Assembly: GCA_963731035.1 (NCBI GenBank)
Contig: CAVSUY010000022.1
Coordinates: 496,001 to 560,000, forward strand
Direction of reading: 5' to 3'
DNA length: 64,000 nt
Source: JAANXG01 sp963731035
GTDB lineage: Bacteria; Pseudomonadota; Gammaproteobacteria; Arenicellales; JAANXG01
The notes under the pieces: generated by a model
What the model was told of the DNA's origin: nothing
Database searches by the model: none
What the model saw: only the letters and a program-made list of their open reading frames with translations
Part shown: positions 1-8,470 of the stretch, in pieces
How positions within the stretch are numbered: the stretch's first letter is position 1
Layout of the letters: every line of letters begins with the position of its first letter
Program-made: the position numbers and the translations under genes

Positions 1-976
1 CCATTTCCTTGAGGGTCGGCGGATAGGCGCCGGGAAATATCCGCTTCTCTATCCATCGGTTCATCGGCCTGGGACGGTTGCGCCCGATGGAATGGATCAG
101 GCCGCGTCCGTCGGGACGCAGGCATCTGTCGACGACGGCCCCCAGGGAACGGTAGTTGGCGGTCCCCACATGCTCCAGCATGCCGACCGAGACGAACACG
201 TCGCATTCGCCCGTGGCATTTCGATAATCGTCCTCGACATATTCCACCCGGTCGTCGACGCCCAGCTCCCTGGCCTTGTCGCGAGCGAACAGAATCTGCT
301 GGTGGGAGATGTTGTAAGCGCGGACCCTGGCACCGTATTCCCTGGCCATGAACCGGGCCAGGCCGCCCCATCCGCACCCGGCCTCGATCACCTCGTCCCC
401 TTCCCTGAGCTGGAGCTTGCGGCACACGTGGTGCAGCTTCGCCGCTTGCGACTGCTCGATCGTCATGTCGGCCGAAGGGTAGTAGGCGCAGGTATACTGC
501 ATATGGTCGCGATCCAGCCACAGGCTGTAGAAATCGTTGCTGAGATCGTAATGATGATGGATATTTTCCTTGGATGCGGACAGGGTATTGCGCCGCGGGC
601 GTCCCTTGCCCAGCACCGTCTGCAACCGGACGAAAGCGCTCGTGTCCGAGACAGCCTGCGGCCTTTGGGCGCTGGCGATCTCTATGAACCGATACAGATC
701 GCCGAGCACTTCGACGGTGCCATCGCTGTAGCGGTCGCCGAAGTTGAGGTCCGGGTTGGTGAGCAGCCCCCACAGGGCTCTGCGGGTCTTGATCCGAAGC
801 GTGATTTCCGGTTCGCCGACTCCTTCATACAGGCGCTCGCCGCCCCACAGCTCTACCGCTAGGGAAGGCCCGTGCATGGCGCGCAGAAACGCCGTCATCA
901 GGCGCTTCTCGAGGATTGTGGCCCGCCCGGACGTGCTGGCCTCGGCTGCCGCATCGTCGGTGAAATCGAGCGGCAT
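1..976 (-). CDS. cfa: Cyclopropane-fatty-acyl-phospholipid synthase-like SAM methyltransferase (3' part cut by window edge)
   Basis: The frame is open from the ATG at 976 to the window edge, so about 325 residues are seen and the C-terminus is missing. The enzyme family transfers a methylene from S-adenosylmethionine onto unsaturated acyl chains of membrane phospholipids. Visible features are a family-typical N-terminal region (ELWGGERLYEG), HHHYDLSNDFYSLWLD near residue 144, and the SAM-binding motif EAGCGWGGLARFMAREYG near residue 196. MLEHVG and a proline-rich segment before the edge follow. Cfa proteins are usually about 380-420 residues, so roughly 80 are off the window. No partner gene is visible. 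A related methyltransferase such as a 10-methyl or furan fatty acid enzyme cannot be excluded without the C-terminus. Confidence 0.9.
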   Translation of the reverse strand, partial: MPLDFTDDAAAEASTSGRATILEKRLMTAFLRAMHGPSLAVELWGGERLYEGVGEPEITLRIKTRRALWGLLTNPDLNFGDRYSDGTVEVLGDLYRFIEIASAQRPQAVSDTSAFVRLQTVLGKGRPRRNTLSASKENIHHHYDLSNDFYSLWLDRDHMQYTCAYYPSADMTIEQSQAAKLHHVCRKLQLREGDEVIEAGCGWGGLARFMAREYGARVRAYNISHQQILFARDKARELGVDDRVEYVEDDYRNATGECDVFVSVGMLEHVGTANYRSLGAVVDRCLRPDGRGLIHSIGRNRPRPMNRWIEKRIFPGAYPPTLKEM

Positions 977-1097
977 GTGTCTGCCTTTTCCGTCCAAAAC
1001 TTGAACACTCACCAGGTTTTCAAAGCGACCGCCTATGCTAAACCAGGGGGGCCTCGCTGACAACGCCCCCGGCCGGCGCGCGGGCCGCTTGCGTCGG

Positions 1098-1469
1098 CTA
1101 CTGCGTGCCGATGATCTCGACGCGCTCCGAGCTGCCCAGAATCACCGTCTTGCCGTCTATGGATCTGAAGCGATTGCCCTTCAGGTCTTTCTTGTATGCC
1201 TTGTAAGTGGCCGTGCCGTTGTCGCCGATGACGCGGATCGTCATGATCCGGTGCTGCTCCCGCCAGTGCAGGCCGTACAGAATCGCGGAGAGCAGCAGCA
1301 GGCCGGCGACGATACCGTAGGCCACCCTGCGTCCGAAACGGCTGGCCGCCGCCGCGGCCTGTGCTTCGACACGCCTGGCCGCCGACTCGACGCGGCCGGA
1401 GTTTTTGACCCTGTAGAACGTCATCACGCCCAGCACGACCAGGACGGTGACGAGAATTTTCGTGAGCAC
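1098..1469 (-). CDS. Small two-TM membrane protein of unknown function
   Basis: About 123 residues if translated from the GTG at 1469. The frame stays open to a TTG at 1547, but the first hydrophobic helix (KILVTVLVVLGVMTFYRV) starts immediately after 1469, which makes the shorter form likelier. A second hydrophobic helix (GIVAGLLLLSAILYGLHW) lies near the middle. It is followed by a soluble C-terminal part (TIRVIGDNGTATYKAYKKDL) that reads like a small beta domain. An Ala/Arg-rich linker (VESAARRVEAQAAAAASR) joins the helices. I do not recognise the family. It lies downstream of the MITE cluster and converges on nothing; function unknown. Confidence 0.6.
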   Translation of the reverse strand: MLTKILVTVLVVLGVMTFYRVKNSGRVESAARRVEAQAAAAASRFGRRVAYGIVAGLLLLSAILYGLHWREQHRIMTIRVIGDNGTATYKAYKKDLKGNRFRSIDGKTVILGSSERVEIIGTQ

Positions 1470-1569
1470 TAGATAAGACGACGTGGATTGGTGGTCCGCG
1501 ATACTACCTGATATGACGCCGGCGCCGAAGTAAAGGCACTCGACCAATCAAGCCACCGGCCCACCCTGG

Positions 1570-1616
1570 CAGGATGTTGAAAAACGCCTTCCTGGCCTTT
1601 TTCAACCGCCTGCTAG
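1570..1616. repeat. 47-bp internally deleted relative of the 160-bp TIR element
   Basis: The left end CAGGATGTTGAAAAAC plus the next bases GCCTTCCTGGCCTTTTTCAA match the left side of the full copies at 1827 and 40065. The sequence then jumps directly to the right end CGCCTGCTAG. It is therefore a shortened derivative whose middle, with the palindrome and the right-hand GTTTTTCAACAG stretch, is gone. Confidence 0.75.
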
Positions 1617-1830
1617 TGTACCCCGTCAAACCGTCTGTAACTTATCGGCGGCTTGCCGATCCGGGTTGAATTGTTCGATAGAGCATCGAAAGGGCGCCGC
1701 CGGGGTCTTTTTCACCAAGCGAGTATCGGGGAGCGACTGAAAAAGACCCCGGCGGCGCCCGTTTGCGGATCGGGGCCACCGTCATCCCAGCCTGAAATGA
1801 TTTGCATCATTTCTGGCAGGGGTACACTAG
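1613..1830. repeat. 218-bp palindromic element with 12-bp terminal inverted repeats
   Basis: The ends are exact inverted copies: CTAGTGTACCCC at 1613-1624 and GGGGTACACTAG at 1819-1830. Inside is a perfect 23-bp inverted repeat (1692-1714 and 1738-1760, arm beginning GGGCGCCGCCGGGGTC) around a 23-nt loop, and a smaller palindrome GAAATGAT/ATCATTTC near 1795-1814. No reading frame of note is present. The CTAG tetranucleotides are shared with the flanking elements at 1616 and 1827, so the three units abut or are nested. It looks like a MITE of a different family from its neighbour. Confidence 0.65.
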
Positions 1831-1986
1831 CAGGATGTTGAAAAACGCCTTCCTGGCCTTTTTCAACGCGCCGAGCGCGGCACCTGTCCGCACTCGGCTA
1901 CGCCGAATCAAGCACTTACAGTGCTTGATTCGCGGCGAGACATCCCTGTCCCGCACCAGCAGTGCTGTTTTTCAACAGCCTGCTAG
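1827..1986. mobile_element. 160-bp MITE-like element, copy 1
   Basis: The unit is bounded by CTAG at both ends. Inside these are terminal inverted repeats: left CAGGATGTTGAAAAAC, right GTTTTTCAACAGCCTG, with one mismatch. It contains an internal perfect palindrome AATCAAGCAC-TTACA-GTGCTTGATT at about 1906-1930. A second copy of exactly the same length and nearly the same sequence is at 40065-40224. It has no coding capacity, so it would be a non-autonomous element moved by a transposase elsewhere. A 4-bp CTAG duplication would fit IS5-like target choice (YTAR), which is inference. Confidence 0.75.
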
Positions 1987-2011
1987 TGCTCGAATATATG
2001 CGCGCCTGCCC

Positions 2012-3082
2012 TCAAATGCCCAATTCGAGCTGCGCTCCGGGCTTGCGAAAGCGATCCGTGTTCAGAGACGGCCATGTCCGGTTCAGACCCAGACGCCGGG
2101 TCGCCAGCCCGAATCGCTGTGCGATCAGCTCCGCGAACTCACCCGTGCCGCGCCGCCGCCGGCCGAACTCCGTGTCGTTTTCCCGGCCTTGGCGGGATTG
2201 ACGAATCACGCTCATAACGTGCTCGGCGCGGTCCGGACAATGCTCGCCGAGCCACTGCTTGAACAGCACTTTCACCTCGCGCGGCAGGCGCAGCAGAATA
2301 TAACCGGCACAGCGCGCGCCGCGGGCGGCAGCGGCTTCCAGGATGGCCTCCATCTCCGAGTCGGTGAGCACCGGAATGACGGGCGCGACGGAAACGGATA
2401 CGGGAACACCGGCAGCGGCCAGTCGCTCTATTGTCTCCAAGCGCCGCGCCGGCGCCGCCGCCCGGGGCTCGAGCCGGCGCGCCAGGTCTTTGTCCAAGGT
2501 GGTGACCGACATCGCCACCCCCACGAGCCCATCCCGTGCCAGGTCCGTGAGCAGATCCAGATCCCGCTCGATCCGGCTGGACTTGGTCGTTATGCCTATG
2601 GGGTGCCGGGTCCGGACGCACACTTCCACAATGCCGCGCATGATACCGAAACGCCGCTCAATGGGTTGATATGGGTCGGTGTTGGTGCCCAGGGCGATCG
2701 TTCGGCAGCGATAGGACGGACGGGAAATCGCCTCCAGGAACAAGCGCGCGGCGTCCGGCTTGTAGAACAGCCGGGTCTCGAAATCCAGACCGGGGGAAAG
2801 GTCCAGGTAGGCGTGGGTCGGCCGCGCAAAACAGTAGATGCATCCGTGCTCGCATCCGCGGTATGGATTGATGGACTGGTCGAACGGCACGTCCGGTGAC
2901 TTGTTCTCGGCGATGATGGAGCGCGTCGTGTCCTTTTGAACCGTGGTGCGCAGGCTCGGCTCGTCCCGATCGCACTGTTCCCAGCCGTCGTCCTCCACCT
3001 CATGCTGCCAGGCAGAATAGCGGCCGTCCGCGTTGCTCACCGCCCCGCGGCCTTTCCTGACTCGAATGGGACCGCCGTTCAT
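2012..3082 (-). CDS. PA0069-family radical SAM protein
   Basis: 356 residues from the ATG at 3082. The frame continues further upstream, but the family start MNGGPIRVRKGRGA fits here, and the upstream codons look non-coding. The radical SAM cluster motif is CEHGCIYC, with Cys at about residues 77, 81 and 84, which binds a 4Fe-4S cluster and SAM. YRGCEHGC, ALGTNTDPYQPIE and LRLPREVKVLF are typical of the PA0069 group related to SplB-like proteins. The substrate of this group is unknown to me. The gene is the last of three minus-strand genes (4147 to 2012). Its 3' end lies 26 bp from the MITE at 1827-1986. Confidence 0.88.
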   Translation of the reverse strand: MNGGPIRVRKGRGAVSNADGRYSAWQHEVEDDGWEQCDRDEPSLRTTVQKDTTRSIIAENKSPDVPFDQSINPYRGCEHGCIYCFARPTHAYLDLSPGLDFETRLFYKPDAARLFLEAISRPSYRCRTIALGTNTDPYQPIERRFGIMRGIVEVCVRTRHPIGITTKSSRIERDLDLLTDLARDGLVGVAMSVTTLDKDLARRLEPRAAAPARRLETIERLAAAGVPVSVSVAPVIPVLTDSEMEAILEAAAARGARCAGYILLRLPREVKVLFKQWLGEHCPDRAEHVMSVIRQSRQGRENDTEFGRRRRGTGEFAELIAQRFGLATRRLGLNRTWPSLNTDRFRKPGAQLELGI

Positions 3083-3125
3083 ACTGGATGATTGTACAGT
3101 ATCTACGTTCACCGCAGAAGCGGCG

Positions 3126-3704
3126 CTACCACTGTCCCAACTGAACGATGCCCGGACCGACGAAACGATGAGGGGGCACCTGCAGCGGCCCGCCGGTAGT
3201 CGCTCGATAACGCCGGCCGGCGACGTCGAAGAGCGCCCCGCTGGCCGGATCCACGAAACCGCCAAACCATGGGATCTCGTCGCCCAACCCCGCGGGCCGG
3301 CTGAGGGTGTATTGGACGATGACACCGGGCCGGGCCGTGTGCGCGAGATATATGCCGAAGGCCGGTTCCAGCGAGCGCCCCGGGTTGTCGAGCGCAGGGT
3401 TCCCGGCGTCATCCGCTTTGACGACGTAGTCGGTGAGTGCGTCCAACTCCCGCAGCTGTTGCCGGGAACGGTTCACCACCCACACCGGCTTGCCGTCCCA
3501 TCCTGCCAGGCGGGCGGAGCCCAGCGCCATTCCGCCGACGTCGATCAGGTCGCCGGAATCCCGGCCCGGGGCAAGAAGGCCCTTCATGAAAACGGCTGCG
3601 AAAGCCGTCAATCCAATCAGCAGGCCGGCCTTGACCAGGATCAGCAACAGGTTCCTGCGGGTCACTGGTGCGTGGCCTTGACCTCCGAGATTCGATAGCG
3701 CCAC
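3126..3704 (-). CDS. Membrane-anchored Rieske-fold-like protein lacking 2Fe-2S ligands
   Basis: 192 residues from a GTG at 3704. An internal GTG (VTRRNLLL, at about 3665) is an alternative. One N-terminal helix (LLLILVKAGLLIGLTAFAAVF) precedes a soluble domain. The order of segments follows the bc1 Rieske subunit: a strand ending in GKPVWVVNRS with LRELDAL, then a middle part, then GGFVDPASGALFDVAGRRYR, then PLQVPPHRFVGPGIVQLG. In true Rieske proteins the matching places carry CTHLGC and CPCHGS. Here they read IYLAHTARP and DPASGA, so no cluster ligands remain. The 5' end overlaps the upstream gene at 3662, which suggests translational coupling. The homology is my reading from motifs and needs a profile search. 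Confidence 0.7.
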   Translation of the reverse strand: MALSNLGGQGHAPVTRRNLLLILVKAGLLIGLTAFAAVFMKGLLAPGRDSGDLIDVGGMALGSARLAGWDGKPVWVVNRSRQQLRELDALTDYVVKADDAGNPALDNPGRSLEPAFGIYLAHTARPGVIVQYTLSRPAGLGDEIPWFGGFVDPASGALFDVAGRRYRATTGGPLQVPPHRFVGPGIVQLGQW

Positions 3705-4147
3705 ATCAGCTCTCCCTGCAGAACGAATCGCGGGAACACGTACTGCTCGACAATGTCCCTCGCCTGCCCGGGTGGGATCTCCTCCGTCACCGTTCGCTCA
3801 TCCTCGCCGACGACGATGCAGTCGGCGCCCGCGTTCTTGCAGTCGGATGCCGTGATGGTGACCTTCAGGGAGCGGAGCGTGAATTCGGCCGAAGTGTTCA
3901 CCAGGCGGGCGGTCATCCGGTAGCTCGTCCGGTACTGCCGGGTCATCTCCAGGTTGTTCAGATGCACGTCGTCGGGACCGAGGAGCCCGGTGCCTGCCTG
4001 TTGACCGAAACGGATGTGCCAGACCAGTCCCGTCGCCGCCGCCGCCAGCAGGACCAGCACAATCAATATGGAGTGCCGGTAGCCGTAGCTGATGATCAAC
4101 CACCCCGTCAGCAGCCCGGCGGCTATGACCAATATGATCCACAGCAT
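3662..4147 (-). CDS. Two-TM membrane protein with extracytoplasmic beta domain
   Basis: 161 residues from the ATG at 4147. Two adjacent helices (WIILVIAAGLLTGWLIISYG and LIVLVLLAAAATGLVWHI) are followed by a domain with a two-cysteine segment DCKNAGADC. The pattern YRMTARLVNTSAEFTLRSLK, then EEIPPGQARDI, resembles FxLYD/Ig-like beta domains that carry conserved asparagines. It is upstream of and overlaps the Rieske-like gene by 43 bp, and the two are probably co-transcribed. I do not know the function; a joint role at the membrane is inferred only from the overlap. Confidence 0.65.
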   Translation of the reverse strand: MLWIILVIAAGLLTGWLIISYGYRHSILIVLVLLAAAATGLVWHIRFGQQAGTGLLGPDDVHLNNLEMTRQYRTSYRMTARLVNTSAEFTLRSLKVTITASDCKNAGADCIVVGEDERTVTEEIPPGQARDIVEQYVFPRFVLQGELMWRYRISEVKATHQ

Positions 4148-4259
4148 CTCGTCTTCTCGTTTCGCGAGGGCGTAACCATACCAGCAAAGGCGCGAAAACG
4201 GAGCGGATGCCGTCAAGCCGCGAGGAACACACTGGTCAAGGCCCGCGGACTCAACTACC

Positions 4260-6089
4260 ATGGCTGTCTCAATCCAAACGTCGCACACTTCCGTGGCCAA
4301 ACCTGCTGCAAACAAGCCCGCCGTCGCCATCCGATCCCTGGATATCAAGGGATTGCTGGAAGGACTGGTCAGCGATGGACTGGTCAAGTACGAGGATGGC
4401 AAACGGGCCCTTCTGTTGAGTCGGGTCAAGGATCTGAGCAAGACCCACCCCCTCACCGCCATCGCCGAGCAGAACCTGGAGGACGCCCGCAACCCGGGTC
4501 GCACCCTCAAGCAGGAGGATCTGTTCAAGTGGCTGGCGGACAAGACGGGCGTACCCTACGAACGCATCGACCCTTTGAAAATCGACGTCACCCAGGTCAC
4601 GTCGGTGGTGTCCTATGCCTACGCCTCGAATCGAGCAATACTGCCCCTGCGCGTGGACAAGGACAGCGTGGTGATCGCTACCAGCAACCCATTCGACGAC
4701 GAATGGGTGGACGAGCTCGGCCAGCTTCTTCACAAGCACGTTCAGCGGGTCCTGGTGAACCCCGTCGATCGTCGTCGCTACACCGACGAGTTCTACAACC
4801 TGGCGCGGTCGTTGAAAAATGCCACCCGCAGGGGCCAGGAAGACGGCGTCAGGCTGTTCCAGAATCTCGAAAAGCTGGTGGAACTCGGTCGCACCGGCAA
4901 GCTGGACGCCGAGGACCGCCATATTGTCCACATCGTCGACTGGTTGTTGCAGTACGCCTTCGAGCAGCGCGCCAGCGACATACACCTCGAGCCACGCCGC
5001 GACGAAGGCTACGTGCGGTTCCGAATCGACGGTGTGCTGCACCGGGTCTACCAGGTGCCCAGCAACGTCATGATCGCCATCGTGGGCCGCATCAAGACAC
5101 TGGGAGGCATGGACATCGCCGAGAAGCGGCGGCCCCTGGATGGCAGGCTCAAGACCCGAACGCCCGACGGCGCCGAAGTGGAGCTGCGGTTGTCCACCGT
5201 GCCCACCGCCCTGGGTGAAAAGCTCGTCATCCGCATCTTCGACCCCGAAGTGCTCAGCCGGAGCTACGAGCAGCTCGGGCTTTCGCAGCAAGAACTGAAA
5301 CTCTGGCAGAGCTTCGTCGAGCAGCCCTACGGGATCGTACTGGTGACGGGCCCCACCGGCTCGGGCAAGACAACCACGCTCTATTCCACGTTGAAGCAGC
5401 TCGCCACCCCCGAGGTCAACGTAAGCACCATCGAAGACCCCATCGAGATGGTCGAGCCGAACTTCAACCAGATTCAAGTGCACCAGGCAATCGACTTGTC
5501 CTTCGCGGCCGGCGTGAGGTCATTGCTGCGGCAGGATCCGGATATCATAATGATCGGCGAGATCCGCGACCTGGAGACCGCCGAAATGGCGATCCAGGCG
5601 GCTCTCACCGGGCACCTGGTTCTGTCGACGCTGCACACCAACGATGCGCCCTCGGCCATCACCCGCCTGCTGGAAATCGGCGTGGCGCCCTACCTGATCA
5701 ACGCGACCCTGCTCGGCATCGTGGCCCAACGGTTGGTGAGAACCCTGTGCCCGCACTGCAAGAAGAAGCACGCCGTGGACGAGCGCCAGTGGCGGGCTCT
5801 GACCCAGCCGTGGAAAGTCGCCCTGCCGGTCGACACCTACATCGCGGAAGGATGCCTGGAGTGCCGCAATACCGGGTACCTGGGGCGCATCGGCCTGTAT
5901 GAAATACTTAAGATGACTGCCGACATGCGCGCCCTGATCCACGAAGGCACCGATCTCGCCGCGCTCAGGGAACAGGGCTACAAGGAAGGCATGCAGCCGC
6001 TGCGCATAAGCGGCGCCCGCAAGATCGCGGCCGGGCTCGCCAACATGGAAGAAGTGCTGCGGGTGATACCAAGACTCGCCGACGCTTGA
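4260..6089 (+). CDS. GspE/PilB-family secretion or pilus assembly ATPase
   Basis: 609 residues from ATG at 4260. The N-terminal MshEN-like region is followed by the hexameric ATPase core. Core motifs are DIHLEPRRDEGYVRFRIDG, Walker A GPTGSGKTTT near residue 364, the Asp-box IEDPIE, Walker B DPDIIMIGEIRD, and LSTLHTNDA. The C-terminal zinc motif is CPHC (about 497) paired with CLEC (about 533). The protein would drive type II secretion or type IV pilus assembly from the inner membrane face. No other T2SS or pilus gene is nearby, so the system it serves is not identified. A Crp/Fnr regulator follows after 27 bp on the same strand. Confidence 0.9.
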   Translation: MAVSIQTSHTSVAKPAANKPAVAIRSLDIKGLLEGLVSDGLVKYEDGKRALLLSRVKDLSKTHPLTAIAEQNLEDARNPGRTLKQEDLFKWLADKTGVPYERIDPLKIDVTQVTSVVSYAYASNRAILPLRVDKDSVVIATSNPFDDEWVDELGQLLHKHVQRVLVNPVDRRRYTDEFYNLARSLKNATRRGQEDGVRLFQNLEKLVELGRTGKLDAEDRHIVHIVDWLLQYAFEQRASDIHLEPRRDEGYVRFRIDGVLHRVYQVPSNVMIAIVGRIKTLGGMDIAEKRRPLDGRLKTRTPDGAEVELRLSTVPTALGEKLVIRIFDPEVLSRSYEQLGLSQQELKLWQSFVEQPYGIVLVTGPTGSGKTTTLYSTLKQLATPEVNVSTIEDPIEMVEPNFNQIQVHQAIDLSFAAGVRSLLRQDPDIIMIGEIRDLETAEMAIQAALTGHLVLSTLHTNDAPSAITRLLEIGVAPYLINATLLGIVAQRLVRTLCPHCKKKHAVDERQWRALTQPWKVALPVDTYIAEGCLECRNTGYLGRIGLYEILKMTADMRALIHEGTDLAALREQGYKEGMQPLRISGARKIAAGLANMEEVLRVIPRLADA

Positions 6090-6116
6090 GCCGGATACGG
6101 GACTGCGCTCCAGGCG

Positions 6117-6830
6117 ATGTCCGGCAATACTACCGTCCGCCCGAGCGTCGACACGAAATCTCTGCGCGATATCTACCTTTTCAGCGCGTTCGACGACGAG
6201 CAGCTGTCTTCAATGCTGAAGGTCACCGAGCGGATCTTCCTGGAGCCCGGTCAGAGGTTGTTCAACCAGGGCGACGAGATCCGGCGGTTCTACTACGTCG
6301 AAAGCGGGCAAATGAAGCTGTATCGACTGTCCGCGGAAGGATACGAGAAAGTCATAGATCTGATCGGCGCGAACGAGACCTTCGCAGAAGCCGTGGTGTT
6401 CATGGAACGCCACGCCGGCTATCCGGTCAATGCCGACGCCCTGGAGCCCACCCACCTGTTGGGATTCGACGCCCAAACCTTCCTCAGCCTGCTGCGCCAG
6501 TCCAATGAAAGTTGCCTGCAACTAATGGCCGTGATGAGCAGGCGCCTGCGGTGGCAGCTCAACGAAATCGACAGGCTTGCCCTGCAGAACGCAACATCGC
6601 GCTTCGTGGACTTCGTTTTCAAACCGGGTGACGACGGCGTTGCCAACGGCAAGTGCATCGAGCTCAGCGTGCCCAAGAACATCCTCGCCTCACGCCTGTC
6701 CATAAAGCCGGAAACGTTCTCCCGTATCCTCGCCCGCCTGTCCACGGCCGGTCTGATCAAAGTGGACAGGCAGTCCATCACGCTGCTCGACGTCGATGGC
6801 CTTCGGCGCCAGCTCAAGGCTCCCGACTGA
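6117..6830 (+). CDS. Crp/Fnr-family transcription regulator (Dnr-like)
   Basis: 237 residues. An N-terminal cyclic-nucleotide-binding-type beta roll (FLEPGQRLFNQGDEIRRFYYVESGQMKLYR) is followed by a dimer helix and a winged helix. The winged helix carries ILASRLSIKPETFSRILARL, where the E-xx-SR of FNR-type recognition helices is present. The N-terminal Cys cluster of oxygen-sensing Fnr is absent, which fits the Dnr group that responds to nitric oxide through heme. It lies 27 bp after the GspE-like gene and may share its transcript. The ligand is inferred from group membership only. Confidence 0.88.
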   Translation: MSGNTTVRPSVDTKSLRDIYLFSAFDDEQLSSMLKVTERIFLEPGQRLFNQGDEIRRFYYVESGQMKLYRLSAEGYEKVIDLIGANETFAEAVVFMERHAGYPVNADALEPTHLLGFDAQTFLSLLRQSNESCLQLMAVMSRRLRWQLNEIDRLALQNATSRFVDFVFKPGDDGVANGKCIELSVPKNILASRLSIKPETFSRILARLSTAGLIKVDRQSITLLDVDGLRRQLKAPD

Positions 6831-6908
6831 CCTCCCGCTGCGCGAAGGAGACAACCGGCTCCTTAGGCAGGCAAATATCACGGCGTTGCGGACGGATGTG
6901 ACGTCCGT

Positions 6909-8453
6909 CTAGTGCGCCGGCGCCGCCCCGCCATCCGGTTTGCGCAGCAGGAGCATCAAAGGCACGACGGAGAGGTAGATTACGCCCAGCCACAGGAACG
7001 TATCGTCGAAGGCCAGCGTTCGTGCCTGGAGCGCGACACGAGCACCGAGGATATGCACCGCCGCCGCACCCGGGTCCGCCACCGCGCCTGCGACCATCGC
7101 CTGAATCTGCTGGAGCTGGCCGACCACCACCATACGGGCGGTGTCCACCGACGGGATGATCTGCGTCCAGTGGTAGTCGAACCGATAGTCGCCGAAGGTA
7201 TCCATCATCGCCAGACCGAACGCACCTCCCAAGTTTCGAAGCACATTGAACAAGCCACTGGCATTGCCGAGTTCGTATGCCGGCAGCGTGCCCAGGGCGA
7301 TCCGTGTGATGGGAATCAGGCACAATACCAGTCCCGCACCCCGTACCACCTGCGGCCAGAAAAACTGGTCGAAGCCCGCCGTTGCGGTAAGCCCGGCATT
7401 CATCAGCGATCCGGTTCCCACCAGGGCCAGGCCGATGGCAAGCAGAATGCGTGGATCGACTTTGTCGGAGGCCCGTCCCGCGATGGGTGCCGTGAAGAAC
7501 ATGGCCGCCCCGGTAACGAACATCACCTCCCCGATCTGCAGGCTGTTGAAGTGGCGCACCTCGCCGAAGTACAAGGGCATGAGGTATACCAATCCATACA
7601 GAGCAATGCCCAGGACGAAACCGAGCCCTGCGCCGATGGCGAAGTTGCGGTTGCCGAAAGCCCGAAGGTCCACTATGGGGTTCTCGGCACGCAGTGTCCT
7701 GACAAAGAAACCAGCCGCGGCCGAGGCGCCCATCGCGGTCATCACGACGATGAGCCGGCTGTCGAACCAGCCGTCCCCCGGACCCTCCTCCAGTACGTAT
7801 TCCAGGGTGCCCAGGAACACGGCCATCAGCCCCAGGCCGAGCCAATCTATACGTCGAAACGCATCGAAGTCGCTTCGGTCGATGTCGAGGCAAAACCAGA
7901 CACCGGCGGCGGCCAGCACACCCGGAACCGTATTGATCAGAAACAACCAGTGCCAACCGGCGTGGTCGGTAATGTAGCCGCCGAGGGTGGGGCCGATGGA
8001 AGGAGCGATGGTCGCAATCAGGCCCATGACCGCCTGTACGATGCCCATGACGCGCTTTGGGAATGTGCCGAAGCTGATAGCGTACGCGATCGGTATCATG
8101 GCGCCGCCGATGAAGCCCTGCATCGCTCGCAGGGCCACCAACTCGGGGAGCGTCTGCGCCAGTGCGCAACCGACGCTGGCCGCGCCGAAGCCGAGGCACG
8201 ACGCGACAAACGCGACGCGGGTCGACAACACGCGGGTCAGCATCCCCGACAGCGGAATCATGATGACCTCGGCAATGAGATATGCGGTTTGCACCCAGGA
8301 GATCTCGTCAGGCGTGGCTGAAACACCGGCCTGGATCTCGTTGAGTGAGCTGGCGACGATCTGGATATCCAGGATGGCCATGAACATACCCAACAGGGCG
8401 GCGGCGAAGCCAAGGCGGTGGCGCAACGGCGGCATGTCGACGATCTGTGTCAC
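6909..8453 (-). CDS. emrB: DHA2-family multidrug efflux permease EmrB
   Basis: 514 residues from a GTG at 8453. This is a 14-helix major facilitator of the EmrB/QacA type. Visible motifs are FMAILDIQIVASSLNEIQAG in helix 1, GRASDKVDPR in the central loop, and FGTFPKRVMGIVQAVMGLIATIAPSIGP around helices 4-5. It exports hydrophobic drugs with protons and works with a periplasmic adaptor and an outer membrane channel such as TolC. The adaptor gene lies just upstream with 17 bp between. An outer membrane component is not present in the window. Expression is probably controlled by the divergent TetR gene. Confidence 0.93.
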   Translation of the reverse strand: MTQIVDMPPLRHRLGFAAALLGMFMAILDIQIVASSLNEIQAGVSATPDEISWVQTAYLIAEVIMIPLSGMLTRVLSTRVAFVASCLGFGAASVGCALAQTLPELVALRAMQGFIGGAMIPIAYAISFGTFPKRVMGIVQAVMGLIATIAPSIGPTLGGYITDHAGWHWLFLINTVPGVLAAAGVWFCLDIDRSDFDAFRRIDWLGLGLMAVFLGTLEYVLEEGPGDGWFDSRLIVVMTAMGASAAAGFFVRTLRAENPIVDLRAFGNRNFAIGAGLGFVLGIALYGLVYLMPLYFGEVRHFNSLQIGEVMFVTGAAMFFTAPIAGRASDKVDPRILLAIGLALVGTGSLMNAGLTATAGFDQFFWPQVVRGAGLVLCLIPITRIALGTLPAYELGNASGLFNVLRNLGGAFGLAMMDTFGDYRFDYHWTQIIPSVDTARMVVVGQLQQIQAMVAGAVADPGAAAVHILGARVALQARTLAFDDTFLWLGVIYLSVVPLMLLLRKPDGGAAPAH

Positions 8454-8470
8454 GACGGCCTCGCCTCGCG

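Noticed and set aside
1802..2899. Long plus-strand open frame over the MITE and the radical SAM gene
   Set aside because: It is antisense to PA0069-family coding with clear CxxxCxxC on the other strand and has no motif of its own; it is a GC-rich shadow.
3668..5218. 516-codon plus-strand frame
   Set aside because: It runs through genes on both strands, including the start of the GspE-like ATPase in another frame; composition is Arg/Pro/Gly-rich and without family signal.
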